A stretch of 64,000 nucleotides of DNA from DATDGX01 sp036521875 (lineage in GTDB: Bacteria; Desulfobacterota; Binatia; Binatales; Binataceae), in contig DATDGX010000211.1 of assembly GCA_036521875.1 (NCBI GenBank), positions 43,242-107,241 of the forward strand. The letters run 5' to 3'. Positions within the stretch are counted from its first letter, which is position 1. Every line of letters starts with the position of its first letter. A program made the position numbers and the translations under genes. The notes under the pieces were generated by a model that saw only the letters and a list, made by a program, of their open reading frames with translations, had not been told where the DNA came from and searched no databases. Of this stretch, positions 49,139 through 58,826 are shown in pieces.

Positions 49139-50179
49139 ATGAGGCTTAGAAGGAAGGCGCCAACGCTCATCGCTGTCAGCATGGGCGACCCGGCGGGAGT
49201 GGGCGCCGAGATCATCCTCAAAGCGGCGGCGGCTCTCGCGCCACGGCGCGGCGCGCCGGCGTTGCTGGTCATCGGCGACTTGGGCGCGATGCGCGCGGCG
49301 GCGACGCGGCTCGATGGTGTGCCGAAGCCGCTCGAATGGCGCGTCGGTGAGCCGCCGATTCGCCTGGAGCGCGGGCTGGCTGTGCTCCCGGCGAGCAGAC
49401 TCGCGGCAACTGCGCTCCGACCCGGATGTCCTACCGTGGCGGGCGCGAGCGCGGCGTATGATTACATCGCGGCCGGGGCTCGCATGGCGCTTGGTGGTAA
49501 AGTAGATGCACTGGTGACCGCGCCTATCAACAAGGACTGGCTCAACCGCGCGGGACATCACTTTCCCGGCCACTCGGAGATTCTCGCGAAGGCCGCGGGC
49601 GTGAAGCTGTGGCGGATGATGTTCGCGGGTGATCTGTTGCGGCTCGCGCTGGTCACCGTACATATCGGCTTGGCGAAAGTCCCGGCCGCGCTCTCGTCGC
49701 GCGGCGTCTTCGACACCGTCGCGTTGCTCGCCGCGCACCTGCGCGAGTCTCTCGGCGTTGCTAGCCCGCGCATCGGCGTGCTCGGCCTCAATCCGCACGC
49801 GGGCGAGAACGGACTATTTGGCGACGAGGAAGCGCGCGTGATAGCGCCGGCGATTCGGCGCGCGCAGAAGGACGGCATCGAGGCGTTCGGCCCGCTCGCG
49901 CCGGACACCGCTTTCATCCGGCCGCGCGGAGAGTTTGCATTCGATGCGGCGGTCGCGATGTATCACGACCAGGGCTTGATCGCGCTCAAGACGCTGGAGT
50001 TTGATCGCGCCGTGAACGTGACCCTCGGACTGCCGTTCATTCGCACCTCGCCCGACCATGGTACCGCTTTAGATATCGCGGGCCGCGGGACGGCGAACGC
50101 ATCGAGCATGATCGCGGCAATCGAGTATGCGTGGCGAACCGCGTCGGCGCGCCAGGGGATGGCGAGCAGGGCGGCATAG
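49139..50179 (+). CDS. pdxA: 4-hydroxythreonine-4-phosphate dehydrogenase
   Basis: PdxA catalyses an NAD-dependent oxidation in pyridoxal phosphate synthesis. The 346-residue protein shows Met-Gly-Asp-Pro-Ala-Gly-Val-Gly near the start, Val-Thr-Ala-Pro-Ile-Asn-Lys, Phe-Pro-Gly-His-Ser-Glu (a metal-ligand His), Leu-Gly-Leu-Asn-Pro-His-Ala-Gly-Glu, Tyr-His-Asp-Gln-Gly-Leu-Ile, and Thr-Ser-Pro-Asp-His-Gly-Thr-Ala. Length is normal. Only two bases separate it from the upstream foldase gene, so they are almost certainly co-transcribed. Confidence 0.95.
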   Translation: MRLRRKAPTLIAVSMGDPAGVGAEIILKAAAALAPRRGAPALLVIGDLGAMRAAATRLDGVPKPLEWRVGEPPIRLERGLAVLPASRLAATALRPGCPTVAGASAAYDYIAAGARMALGGKVDALVTAPINKDWLNRAGHHFPGHSEILAKAAGVKLWRMMFAGDLLRLALVTVHIGLAKVPAALSSRGVFDTVALLAAHLRESLGVASPRIGVLGLNPHAGENGLFGDEEARVIAPAIRRAQKDGIEAFGPLAPDTAFIRPRGEFAFDAAVAMYHDQGLIALKTLEFDRAVNVTLGLPFIRTSPDHGTALDIAGRGTANASSMIAAIEYAWRTASARQGMASRAA

Positions 50180-50197
50180 GCAAAGCAGGCGGAGCTA

Positions 50198-53032
50198 ATG
50201 GCTGATCGGATAATCATCAAGGGCGCGCGCGAGCACAATCTCAAGAACATCGATCTCGAGATTCCGCGCGACCGCCTGGTCGTCATCACCGGGCTCTCCG
50301 GCTCCGGCAAGTCCTCGCTTGCCTTCGACACGATTTACGCCGAGGGGCAGCGCCGGTACGTCGAGTCGCTGTCCGCGTACGCGCGCCAGTTCCTCGAGCA
50401 GATGGAGAAGCCGGACATCGATTCGATCGAGGGTCTGTCGCCCGCGATTTCGATCGAGCAGAAGAGCGCCTCGCGCAATCCGCGCTCGACGGTCGGCACC
50501 ATCACGGAGATCTACGACTACTTGCGGCTCCTGTTCGCGCGCGCCAGTCACGCGTTCTGCTACAACTGCGGCCGCGAGATCACCCAGCAGAGCGTTCAGC
50601 AGATCGTCGATCGAATCATGGCGTGGCCCGAGGGCACGCGCCTCCATGTGCTGGCGCCGATCGTGCGCGACCGCAAGGGCGAGTATCGCAAGGAGCTCAG
50701 CGAGATGCGGCGCGCCGGATTCGTGCGCGTCAAAATCGACGGCAAGCTTCACGAGCTCGGCGAGGAGCCCGCGCTCAATAAGAACACGCGGCACACCATC
50801 GAAGTGATGGTCGACCGGCTCGCGATCCGGCGCGGGATCGAGAAGCGGCTGGCCGACTCGCTCGAGGTCGCGTTCAAGTACGGACAGGATCTGCTTAAGG
50901 TGGAACGGCTCGACGGCGCGAAGAGCGACGGCGGGATTTATTTCAGCCAGCGCTTCGCGTGCGTGGAATGCGGCATCTCGTATCCAGAGATCACGCCACG
51001 GATGTTTTCGTTCAACAGTCCGCACGGCGCGTGCGCGGAATGCTCGGGGATCGGCTCGATCATGTATTTTGATCCCGAGCTGGTGGTGCAGAACGAAGAT
51101 TTGAGCATCAGCGAAGGCGCGATCACGCCGTGGGCCACGCTGAATTACATCCAGCCGGTGCTCGACGCGCTCGCGGCGCATTACAAGTTCAGCCTCGACC
51201 AGCCTTGGAAGGCGATTCCCGCGAAGGCCCGCAAGGGAATTCTGCATGGCTCCGGCGACGAGGAGATCGAATTTTCGCACCAGCGCGGGCATCATCGCGC
51301 GGACTACTCGCGACCGTTCGAAGGCGTCCTGCAATGGCTCGACCGCCGCTACAAGGAGACCGAGTCAGAAGGCATCCGCGAGTTCCTGGAAGCGTACATG
51401 AACATGCGCTCGTGCCCGTCGTGCGAAGGCGCGCGGCTCAAGAAGGAAAGCCTGTTCGTGCGCTTCAACGGCAAGTCGATTTCGGAAGTCACCGCGATGT
51501 CGATCAAACAGGCGCTGCAGTTCTTCGCCGAACCGAAGCTGAGCGCGCAGGAGGCTGAGATCGCGCGGCTGATCCTCAAGGAGATTCGCGAGCGGCTCAA
51601 CTTCCTCGCCGACGTGGGCTTAGAGTACCTGACCCTTGACCGCACCTCGGGAAGCCTGTCGGGCGGAGAGGGGCAGCGCATCCGCCTTGCGACCCAGATC
51701 GGTTCGAGCCTGGTCGGCGTGCTCTACATTCTCGACGAGCCGTCGATCGGACTTCATCAGCGCGACAATCAGCGCCTGCTCGCGACGCTGAAGCGGCTGC
51801 GCGACCTCGGCAATACGGTGCTGGTGGTCGAGCACGATCGCGAGACGATGATCGAGGCGGATCACGTCGTCGACATGGGCCCGGGCGCGGGAATTCACGG
51901 TGGCTACGTGGTCGCGGAGGGAACGCCCGACGAGATCATGCGCAATCCGAACTCGCTCACCGGCAAATACCTGTCGGGCGAGATGGAGATCCCGGTGCCT
52001 CCGCGTCGAAGGCAGCTCAGCGGGCGATGGCTCACCGTCAAGGGCGCGCGTGAAAACAATCTGCGCGATCTCACGGTCGCGATTCCGCTCGGCGTGGTCA
52101 CCTGTGTCACCGGAGTTTCGGGTTCCGGAAAATCGTCGCTGGTGCTCGACACCGTCTATCGCGCGCTCTCGCAGAAACTGAATCGCAGCCGTGAGCGCGC
52201 CGGACTCTATCGAAGCCTCGAAGGCGTCGAGCATCTCGACAAGGTAGTTCACGTCGACCAGAGTCCGATCGGGCGCACGCCGCGCTCGAATCCCGCCACT
52301 TACACGGGTCTCTTCACCCACATCCGCGAGCTGTTTGCGCAATTGCCCGAGGCGCGGATGCGCGGCTACGGACCCGGCCGCTTTTCGTTCAACGTGAAGG
52401 GCGGGCGCTGTGAGGCGTGCCAGGGCGACGGGATCATCCGCATCGAGATGCACTTTCTGCCCGACGTGTACGTGACCTGCGAGGTCTGCGCCGGCAAGCG
52501 CTACAACCGCGACACGCTCGAGATCCAGTACAAAGGCAAAAGCATTGCCGAGGTGCTCAACATGACCGTGCTCGACGCTGTCGAGTTCATGGGCTCGGTC
52601 CCGCCGATCCGACAGAAGCTCGAGACCCTGCGCGACGTCGGCCTCGACTACATCCACCTCGGCCAGTCGGCGACCACGCTGTCGGGCGGCGAAGCGCAGC
52701 GAATCAAGCTGGCCAAGGAACTCGCGCGGCGCGCGACCGGGCGCACTTTCTACATCCTCGACGAACCAACCACCGGGCTTCATTTTGACGACATCAAGCG
52801 CTTGCTCGGAGTGCTCGGACGACTTGCGGACACCGGCAACACCATCGTCGTGATCGAGCACAACCTCGACGTGATCAAGACTGCGGACTATCTGATCGAC
52901 CTCGGACCGGAGGGTGGCGATCGTGGCGGCCAGGTGCTCGCGAAGGGAACGCCCGAGGAAGTCGCATCCGTGTCCAGCTCGTATACGGGCCAGTTCCTGC
53001 GCCAGGTACTTGGCGATCGCGCCGCCGCGTAG
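50198..53032 (+). CDS. uvrA: Excinuclease ABC subunit A
   Basis: UvrA is the damage sensor of nucleotide excision repair. The 944-residue protein has two ABC ATPase modules, with Walker A Gly-Leu-Ser-Gly-Ser-Gly-Lys-Ser at 32-39 and Gly-Val-Ser-Gly-Ser-Gly-Lys-Ser from 639, and the signature sequence Leu-Ser-Gly-Gly-Glu in both halves. Zinc-binding cysteine pairs occur in the first module (Cys-Val-Glu-Cys, Cys-Ala-Glu-Cys) and near Cys-Glu-Ala-Cys/Cys-Glu-Val-Cys in the second. It is full length. Downstream of mfd, it forms a loose repair neighbourhood. Confidence 0.97.
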   Translation: MADRIIIKGAREHNLKNIDLEIPRDRLVVITGLSGSGKSSLAFDTIYAEGQRRYVESLSAYARQFLEQMEKPDIDSIEGLSPAISIEQKSASRNPRSTVGTITEIYDYLRLLFARASHAFCYNCGREITQQSVQQIVDRIMAWPEGTRLHVLAPIVRDRKGEYRKELSEMRRAGFVRVKIDGKLHELGEEPALNKNTRHTIEVMVDRLAIRRGIEKRLADSLEVAFKYGQDLLKVERLDGAKSDGGIYFSQRFACVECGISYPEITPRMFSFNSPHGACAECSGIGSIMYFDPELVVQNEDLSISEGAITPWATLNYIQPVLDALAAHYKFSLDQPWKAIPAKARKGILHGSGDEEIEFSHQRGHHRADYSRPFEGVLQWLDRRYKETESEGIREFLEAYMNMRSCPSCEGARLKKESLFVRFNGKSISEVTAMSIKQALQFFAEPKLSAQEAEIARLILKEIRERLNFLADVGLEYLTLDRTSGSLSGGEGQRIRLATQIGSSLVGVLYILDEPSIGLHQRDNQRLLATLKRLRDLGNTVLVVEHDRETMIEADHVVDMGPGAGIHGGYVVAEGTPDEIMRNPNSLTGKYLSGEMEIPVPPRRRQLSGRWLTVKGARENNLRDLTVAIPLGVVTCVTGVSGSGKSSLVLDTVYRALSQKLNRSRERAGLYRSLEGVEHLDKVVHVDQSPIGRTPRSNPATYTGLFTHIRELFAQLPEARMRGYGPGRFSFNVKGGRCEACQGDGIIRIEMHFLPDVYVTCEVCAGKRYNRDTLEIQYKGKSIAEVLNMTVLDAVEFMGSVPPIRQKLETLRDVGLDYIHLGQSATTLSGGEAQRIKLAKELARRATGRTFYILDEPTTGLHFDDIKRLLGVLGRLADTGNTIVVIEHNLDVIKTADYLIDLGPEGGDRGGQVLAKGTPEEVASVSSSYTGQFLRQVLGDRAAA

Positions 53033-53048
53033 GTTCCAACCGAAAGAT

Positions 53049-53603
53049 TTATTTTTCCGATTCTGGTTCTGCCTCAGGTGAACCATCGTAAACGATGCGG
53101 CCGTTCGCGACGCGCGCGAATGCCGCGAGCTGATGCCTAGAGAGTTTGCCGGCGGGCATGATGTGCTCGACGTCCCACCCGCGCACGACGAGGTTGTCGG
53201 AGATGATTCGCCTATGGCAGCGCCACCAGAGGCCCTCCGAGCACATGTACGCGCTGCGCCGCGCGACCGCCGCGTCGATCAGTTCGGCGAGTCCCGCTTC
53301 GAATTCCGCACTTTCGGTATAGTCGGCGTAAGAGCGAAATGCCGGATGCGTCCACGCCGAGTGCGGTGAATCGGGACGCACGCTGTGACGGCGTCCACCC
53401 AGATTTTTCATCCATCGGTACTCGATCCCGGCGCGCTCCAGCGAGCCGCGCAAGTTCTCTTGGTTGAATTGCGGCCAGCGCCGCGAACTCGGGAACGATC
53501 GCACGTCGGCGAGCATAGCGACGCGCTGCTCGCCGAGCAGTTCCAGAAAGCGCTCGATCGGATGGGTCGAATGACCGACGGTGAAGGTGAGCTGATTGGC
53601 CAC
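53049..53603 (-). CDS. DUF488-family protein
   Basis: A 184-residue protein with the family opening Phe-Thr-Val-Gly-His-Ser-Thr-His and Leu-Ala-Asp-Val-Arg-Ser-Phe-Pro-Ser-Ser, followed by Leu-Gly-Gly-Arg-Arg, and the cysteine motif Cys-Ser-Glu-Gly-Leu-Trp-Trp-Arg-Cys-His-Arg-Arg near residue 121. The two cysteines and the His are the conserved centre of DUF488, whose members are proposed to be nucleases or nucleic-acid-binding proteins; the function is not established. It is convergent with uvrA across 16 bases. Confidence 0.85.
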   Translation of the reverse strand: MANQLTFTVGHSTHPIERFLELLGEQRVAMLADVRSFPSSRRWPQFNQENLRGSLERAGIEYRWMKNLGGRRHSVRPDSPHSAWTHPAFRSYADYTESAEFEAGLAELIDAAVARRSAYMCSEGLWWRCHRRIISDNLVVRGWDVEHIMPAGKLSRHQLAAFARVANGRIVYDGSPEAEPESEK

Positions 53604-53677
53604 GCAGGAGATTCCCGTCGCCGCATCATGCGAGCGTGGTCGTCGGCGCGACGCGCGAGCCGCGCGCGCGTTCGCCG

Positions 53678-55090
53678 TCAGTTCGCGCCGCCGCCTGATC
53701 CGCCGGACGGCTTCTCGAAGCTCGCGGTGTCGATCGCGGCTTGTTTCTGATTCGCGACCGCGACCACGATCGCTGAGTCAGGATGCAGGTACTCGCGTGC
53801 GACCTTCAGGACATCGTCCCTGGTTACCGCGTCGATGAGCTTCGGGTACCTGTCCGCGTAATCAAGTCCCAGCCCGTAGAGCTCGACCTGGAGCATGAAG
53901 CTCGCGATCGAACTCTGCCGATCGAACTTCAGCGGAAAGCTGCCGACCAGGAACTTCTTCGCGTCCTCGAGCTCCGCGTCGGTGACAGGCTTCTCCTGGA
54001 TCTCGCGCAATTGTTGAAGCACGAGGTTCAACGCTTCGTTGGCGCTCTTGTTCTTGGTTTGCAGCACGACGGTGAATGCGCCTGGGAAGCGGCCCGCGTC
54101 GAAGCCGCTCCCCACCGAGTACGCGAGGCCGGCCTTGCTCCGCACCACTTGCACCAGTCGCGAGACGAAGCCGCCGCCGCCCAGGATGTAGTTCATCACC
54201 TGAAGTTTGTAGAAGTCCGGATTTGCGCGCGCGATTCCGCCAAAGCCCAATATCACGTTGGCTTGTGCGACGTTGCGATCGACAAGGTCGGCGTGGATTC
54301 CCGGCCCGACCGAGACCGGCGGCGGCTCGGGTTGGGGCGTCACCGTGCCGGCGAGGCCCGCCAGCTCTTTTTCAAGCGATGCTTTAACTTCTGCTGCGTT
54401 CACGTCGCCAACCACCGCGATCACTGCGCTGCCGAGCTTATATTGATCGTGATAGAAGCCGCGGATGTCGTCCGCGCTAAGCTTGCTCACCGAATCGGCC
54501 GTACCTTCCGCCGAATGGCCGTAAGGCGAGTCGCCGAACAGCATCTTCACGAACGTCACGTCGGCGACATAGCCGGGCTGTTCCTCGTTGGACTTGATCT
54601 CGGCGACTTGCTCGGCGCGCTTGCGCTCGATGTCGGCGTCGCGGAGACCGGGCTCAGTGAGAATGCCGGCGAGCAGATGCAGCGTGTCGGGCAGGTAGCG
54701 CACGAGCGAGGTCAGGTCCGCGTTGGCGTAGTCGCGGCCCACCCCGACCGACACCGCGCTGCCCATGAAGTCGACCTTCTGGTTGAACTGAGCGGCGGTG
54801 AGTTCCTTGGTACCTTGTGCGATGCACTCCGCGGTGAGCCGCGCGAGGCCTTCCTTGCCGCGCGGGTCGCGGCGCGCGCCCGCGTCGAACGCGATCGATA
54901 CGGTAACCATCGGGAGGAGCTGCTCCTCCGATACCAGCAGTACCGCGCCGTTGCTGAGCGTCATCCGCTTGATCTCGAGCGCGTGTGCGGAAGGCGCGGC
55001 GAGCGCGAGTATTGCCACCGCGAACACCGCGACCGCGCCGGACATGCGAGTCATTCGGATCGTGCGAAACCGGGTCTCACGCGCGCTCAT
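53678..55090 (-). CDS. M16-family protein lacking the zinc motif
   Basis: A 470-residue exported M16-type protein. After a signal peptide it follows the fold closely, but the segment that carries His-x-x-Glu-His in active members reads Leu-Ala-Arg-Leu-Thr-Ala-Glu-Cys. It thus lacks the histidines that bind zinc and should be catalytically inactive. The C-terminal half (Tyr-Ile-Leu-Gly-Gly-Gly-Gly-Phe-Val-Ser-Arg-Leu) is typical of the substrate-binding half. Its start overlaps the stop of the active partner gene by four bases (ATGA), so the two are made together and probably form a heterodimer like the mitochondrial processing peptidase. Confidence 0.9.
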   Translation of the reverse strand: MSARETRFRTIRMTRMSGAVAVFAVAILALAAPSAHALEIKRMTLSNGAVLLVSEEQLLPMVTVSIAFDAGARRDPRGKEGLARLTAECIAQGTKELTAAQFNQKVDFMGSAVSVGVGRDYANADLTSLVRYLPDTLHLLAGILTEPGLRDADIERKRAEQVAEIKSNEEQPGYVADVTFVKMLFGDSPYGHSAEGTADSVSKLSADDIRGFYHDQYKLGSAVIAVVGDVNAAEVKASLEKELAGLAGTVTPQPEPPPVSVGPGIHADLVDRNVAQANVILGFGGIARANPDFYKLQVMNYILGGGGFVSRLVQVVRSKAGLAYSVGSGFDAGRFPGAFTVVLQTKNKSANEALNLVLQQLREIQEKPVTDAELEDAKKFLVGSFPLKFDRQSSIASFMLQVELYGLGLDYADRYPKLIDAVTRDDVLKVAREYLHPDSAIVVAVANQKQAAIDTASFEKPSGGSGGGAN

Positions 55091-56505
55091 CGCGACACCT
55101 CGAGATCCGGCGCGTGCCGTACCATCGTACCGCCAGTCCCCCCGGCGCCGGCCTCATGCGGCAGCACTCCGGTCGGTATCAATACTCCGGTGGTGCAATT
55201 GGTTGCGACCAGGTAAGTGCGCGCGGCGCGCTGAACGTCTGCGGCGGTAACCTTATCCACTCCCGCCAGGAACGCATCGACCAGGTGATAGTCGCCGAGC
55301 ATTTCGTAGATGCCGAGCAGCTCGGCCTCGCGGGAGATAGAGTCCTGGCCGAACACGAACTCCGCCTGCTCGAGGTTCTTCGCCTTCTGCAGGTCTTCGG
55401 CGCTGACCGGCTTGTCGCGCAGCGCCGCGATTTCTTTGTCGACTTCTGCCATCGCGTCCTCGGTCTTCACTCCGGGCCGGATCTGCGCCGACACCAGGAA
55501 CAGCGACGGGTCGAACGACGTGAAGTCGTAGCCCGCGCCGATATCGAGCACCATTCGTTTTTCGACCACCAGTTTCTTGTACAGCCGCGAGCTTTGTCCG
55601 TCTGCCAGGATCTCGCCCGCGATCTCGAGCGCGAAAGCGTCGGGGTTCCTGAACGTCGGTACGTGGAATCCCTCTTCGAACGCGGGCAGGTTGGCCGCGT
55701 GATGCAACTCGATGTGGCGCGCTCCCTGTTGCTCGGGCTCTAGCTCGTTGACAGGCGGCGCCTTGGGGCCGTTGGGGATTGCGCCGAATGATTCACTGAG
55801 CTGCTTCAGCACCCGGGTCGCGTCGAAGTCACCAACCGCTACGATGATCGCGTTCTGCGGCGAGTAGTAGACCTGGTGATACGCCGTCGCGTCGGCCAGG
55901 GTCAGTCCCTCGATATCGTGCATCCATCCGATCACCGGCCAGTGATACGGATGCGCGAGGTAGGCTTGCGCGCGGACCAGCTCGTCGAGCGCGTCTTCGG
56001 GATTGTCCTCGGTGCGCAGCCGCCGCTCTTCCATCACCACCGCCTTCTCCGATTCGAATCCCTTCGGCTCGAAGTTCGCCATCCGGTCGGCTTCGAGCGA
56101 GATCGGCACGTCGAGATGATCGCGGTTGATGATTTCGAAATAGTTGGTGAAGTCGGCGGTGGTGAACGCGTTGTCCATCCCGCCGTTCTGCTGAATGATC
56201 GCGGAGAACTGATCGGGTTGCAGCTTTTTGGTGCCGCGGAACATCAGATGTTCGAGCAGATGCGAGAGCCCGGTCTTGCCAGTCACCTCGTTGCGCGACC
56301 CGACCCGGTAGAAAACGTTGAAGGTCGCGACCGGAGCCTTGTGATTCTCGAGCACGATTACTTTAAGCCCGTTGGGTAGCGTTTCGGTTTTGGCAGCGTC
56401 CGCCATTCCGGCGCGCGCGGTTGCGGCGCACAGGAGACAAACGAGCGCGGCCGCGGACGCCGTAGCGGCGACCCGGCGATGTTTGACAAAAAATGTGATA
56501 CACAT
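55087..56505 (-). CDS. M16-family zinc metallopeptidase, active partner
   Basis: A 472-residue exported protease. A signal peptide (about 1-32) precedes the catalytic domain with the inverted zinc motif His-Leu-Leu-Glu-His (in Leu-Ser-His-Leu-Leu-Glu-His-Leu-Met-Phe-Arg-Gly-Thr) and a downstream Glu in the Val-Val-Met-Glu-Glu-Arg-Arg segment as third ligand. Such periplasmic peptidases degrade peptides and misfolded fragments. It is the promoter-proximal gene of the two-gene M16 operon. The upstream region to 56638 holds the divergent start of the VWA gene. Confidence 0.92.
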   Translation of the reverse strand: MCITFFVKHRRVAATASAAALVCLLCAATARAGMADAAKTETLPNGLKVIVLENHKAPVATFNVFYRVGSRNEVTGKTGLSHLLEHLMFRGTKKLQPDQFSAIIQQNGGMDNAFTTADFTNYFEIINRDHLDVPISLEADRMANFEPKGFESEKAVVMEERRLRTEDNPEDALDELVRAQAYLAHPYHWPVIGWMHDIEGLTLADATAYHQVYYSPQNAIIVAVGDFDATRVLKQLSESFGAIPNGPKAPPVNELEPEQQGARHIELHHAANLPAFEEGFHVPTFRNPDAFALEIAGEILADGQSSRLYKKLVVEKRMVLDIGAGYDFTSFDPSLFLVSAQIRPGVKTEDAMAEVDKEIAALRDKPVSAEDLQKAKNLEQAEFVFGQDSISREAELLGIYEMLGDYHLVDAFLAGVDKVTAADVQRAARTYLVATNCTTGVLIPTGVLPHEAGAGGTGGTMVRHAPDLEVSR

Positions 56506-56638
56506 GGCTGTCGATCATCTAAGTCCGGCGCTTGCCGTCGAGTCAAGGAACGATCGCTCGCGTTCGCGAGCGGAGCCTGCATGGCGTGGGCGCAAATTGC
56601 GCGGCTCGCCGGTCTCTGCAAGAATCCAAATCGAACCG

Positions 56639-58720
56639 ATGACACAAGCTGTCGAAAAACCGCAGCCGCTTTTCGAAATCAAGGGCGTGCTGACGAAATT
56701 CATGCGGATGCTGTTCCCGCTCGAGTTTCGCGTCGACTCGCTCGCCAACTCACCGCCGATGCTGCCCTTCCATTATCCGCTGGTGCCCGGCGAGATGATT
56801 TATCTTCCCGAGCAGGTCGAGCCGTTCGGCGCGCGCGGCGACGCCTATGGCTACTACTTCGCGACTGCGGCGCATCTCGCCGCGCGCCACGACTTCGGCA
56901 CCTTCAAGCTCAAGCTCTCCGACATCCCCGGCTTCGAGGAACGCGGTGAGACCGGCGTCGAGGCGATCGACAGCTTCATCGCCTCCTTCGACGATCCCGG
57001 CCTGGCAGGCGCGCTGATGCGGCTGGCCGAGGCGGCCCGCGTCGACGCGGCGCTCGGGCGGCGCTATCGCGGCCTCGCGCCCCGTCTCGCCGGGATCAAC
57101 CTCGCGCTGACCGCGCGGCTCAACGCCGGCACGCTCAGCACGTTGCTGGTGAAGGGATCGCTCGATCTGCTCGACGACGACGACGGTATGGACCACAGCT
57201 TCGCGCGCGGAGCGTCGCGATTCTTCGCGCCGCTGCGCGAGCCGGGAGCCAACGTGCTTCATAGCGCCTACCAGGTGAGCCAGCTCTACACCTGGCTCCA
57301 GGAGCTGATCGCACGAGCGCGCGAGGCCGGCGAGGGCGAAGGGCTGGACAGCGATACCGAGCAGATGCGCAACGATCTCATCCGCGGGATGAAAGGCTCC
57401 GAGGGTGGCGTTGATTCCGAGAGTCAGGACGGAGACGCGGCCGACGGCGAAGGCGAGACCGATCAGAACCTGAGCATGGAACTTTCCGGCAAGCAGTCGA
57501 AAGGCGGACAGGGCAGGGCGCTCTCGCCCGACGAGCTGCGCAAGCTTCTCGAGCAAGGCGCCGAGATCCAGCCGTCGCAGAGCGAGGGCAACGCCGAAGG
57601 CGAGGGGATGTATCTCACCCAGCTTACCGGCAAGCAGCTCAGCGAGTTCGAGCAGATGCGCGAGCAGCTCGGCGAGGTTGGCACGATGGCAGGCCAGGGG
57701 CGCCTGATGATCGGGCGCAACCGGCAGGACTCCTACTACGCGTACGACGAATGGGACTACGTGCTCGGCGACTATCGGCGTAACTGGTGCCGCCTGCGCG
57801 AAGTGGCGCTGACTGGCGACGATGGCGATTTTTTCGAGAACACGCTGGTGCGCTACTCGGAGCTGCTGCCTACGGTGCGCCGCAACTTCCAGCGCATCCG
57901 TCCCGCGTCCTACCGGATGGTGCGCGGGCTAGAGGACGGCGAGGAAATCGATTTCGATCGAACCATCGAGAGCCACGTCGCGCGCAGGATGGGCGAGATG
58001 CCCGACGGCCGCGTTTACAAGGCGCGCAAGAAGGAAGCGCGTGACGTTGCCACGCTCTTCCTGCTCGACATGTCCGCCTCCACCGACGAGCCGATTCATC
58101 GCGAGCCGCGCAAGTTCGCGCAGGACGACGACGACAGCGACGACTGGATGAAGGCGTGGCAGCGCCGCCCGCAGACCGCGCAGCGTCCGCGCCGCATCAT
58201 CGACGTCAACAAGGAAGCGCTGGTGATCATGGCGCAGTCGCTCGAGGAGCTCGGCGACGCGTACGCGATCATGGGATTCTCCGGACACGGGCGCGACAAC
58301 GTCGAGTTCTACGTGATCAAGGAGTTCGACCAGGAGCTCACTGACGAGGTCAAGGCGCGCGTAGGCGCCGTCGAGCCCAAGCGCTCGACCCGTATGGGTG
58401 CTGCGATTCGTCACGTGCGGGAGAAGTTCAAGGACGTGAGCTCGCGCGCCAAGCACGTGATTTTGCTGAGCGACGGATTCCCTCAGGATTTCGACTATGG
58501 TCACGACCGCCGCTCCAACGCGTACGGAATCCAGGACACGATGGTCGCTCTGAAGGAACTCGAGCTCGCGGGCGTTCTGCCGTTCTGCATCACGGTCGAC
58601 AAGACCGGTCACGACTACCTGCGCCAGATGTGCCAGTCGTCGCGCTACCTGGTGATCGAGGACATCGCTTCGCTGCCGCGCCAGCTTCCGAAGATCTACG
58701 AACAAGTCGTCCGCTGGTAG
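56639..58720 (+). CDS. VWA-domain protein, NorD/CobT-like
   Basis: A 693-residue cytoplasmic protein whose last third is a von Willebrand A domain with a full MIDAS: Asp477-Met-Ser-Ala-Ser, Thr in Ser-Thr-Arg-Met-Gly, and Asp in Leu-Ser-Asp-Gly. The middle is a long acidic, Gly/Glu-rich linker (about 225-370). The N-terminal ~220 residues are helical. This layout resembles NorD of denitrifiers and the CobT chelatase subunit, which work with an AAA+ partner (NorQ/CobS). No such ATPase is adjacent. It likely remodels or inserts metals into a partner protein, but that is inference. I start at ATG 56639; the frame is open further upstream. Confidence 0.85.
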   Translation: MTQAVEKPQPLFEIKGVLTKFMRMLFPLEFRVDSLANSPPMLPFHYPLVPGEMIYLPEQVEPFGARGDAYGYYFATAAHLAARHDFGTFKLKLSDIPGFEERGETGVEAIDSFIASFDDPGLAGALMRLAEAARVDAALGRRYRGLAPRLAGINLALTARLNAGTLSTLLVKGSLDLLDDDDGMDHSFARGASRFFAPLREPGANVLHSAYQVSQLYTWLQELIARAREAGEGEGLDSDTEQMRNDLIRGMKGSEGGVDSESQDGDAADGEGETDQNLSMELSGKQSKGGQGRALSPDELRKLLEQGAEIQPSQSEGNAEGEGMYLTQLTGKQLSEFEQMREQLGEVGTMAGQGRLMIGRNRQDSYYAYDEWDYVLGDYRRNWCRLREVALTGDDGDFFENTLVRYSELLPTVRRNFQRIRPASYRMVRGLEDGEEIDFDRTIESHVARRMGEMPDGRVYKARKKEARDVATLFLLDMSASTDEPIHREPRKFAQDDDDSDDWMKAWQRRPQTAQRPRRIIDVNKEALVIMAQSLEELGDAYAIMGFSGHGRDNVEFYVIKEFDQELTDEVKARVGAVEPKRSTRMGAAIRHVREKFKDVSSRAKHVILLSDGFPQDFDYGHDRRSNAYGIQDTMVALKELELAGVLPFCITVDKTGHDYLRQMCQSSRYLVIEDIASLPRQLPKIYEQVVRW

Positions 58721-58826
58721 GCCCATTTCTGCCGCGACGCATCAATGACGATTCTTGCGAACAGCTCAAGGCGGAGAAATTGCCGCCGACAGCGGCCGCG
58801 ACCAACGTGGAGAAGAGGTCTTTGCT

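Noticed and set aside
51620..53086. Minus-strand frame opposite uvrA
   Set aside because: Overlaps the second ABC module of uvrA; no independent motif or ribosome site.
53783..55216. Plus-strand frame opposite the inactive M16 gene
   Set aside because: Antisense to a well-supported protein family; no motif.
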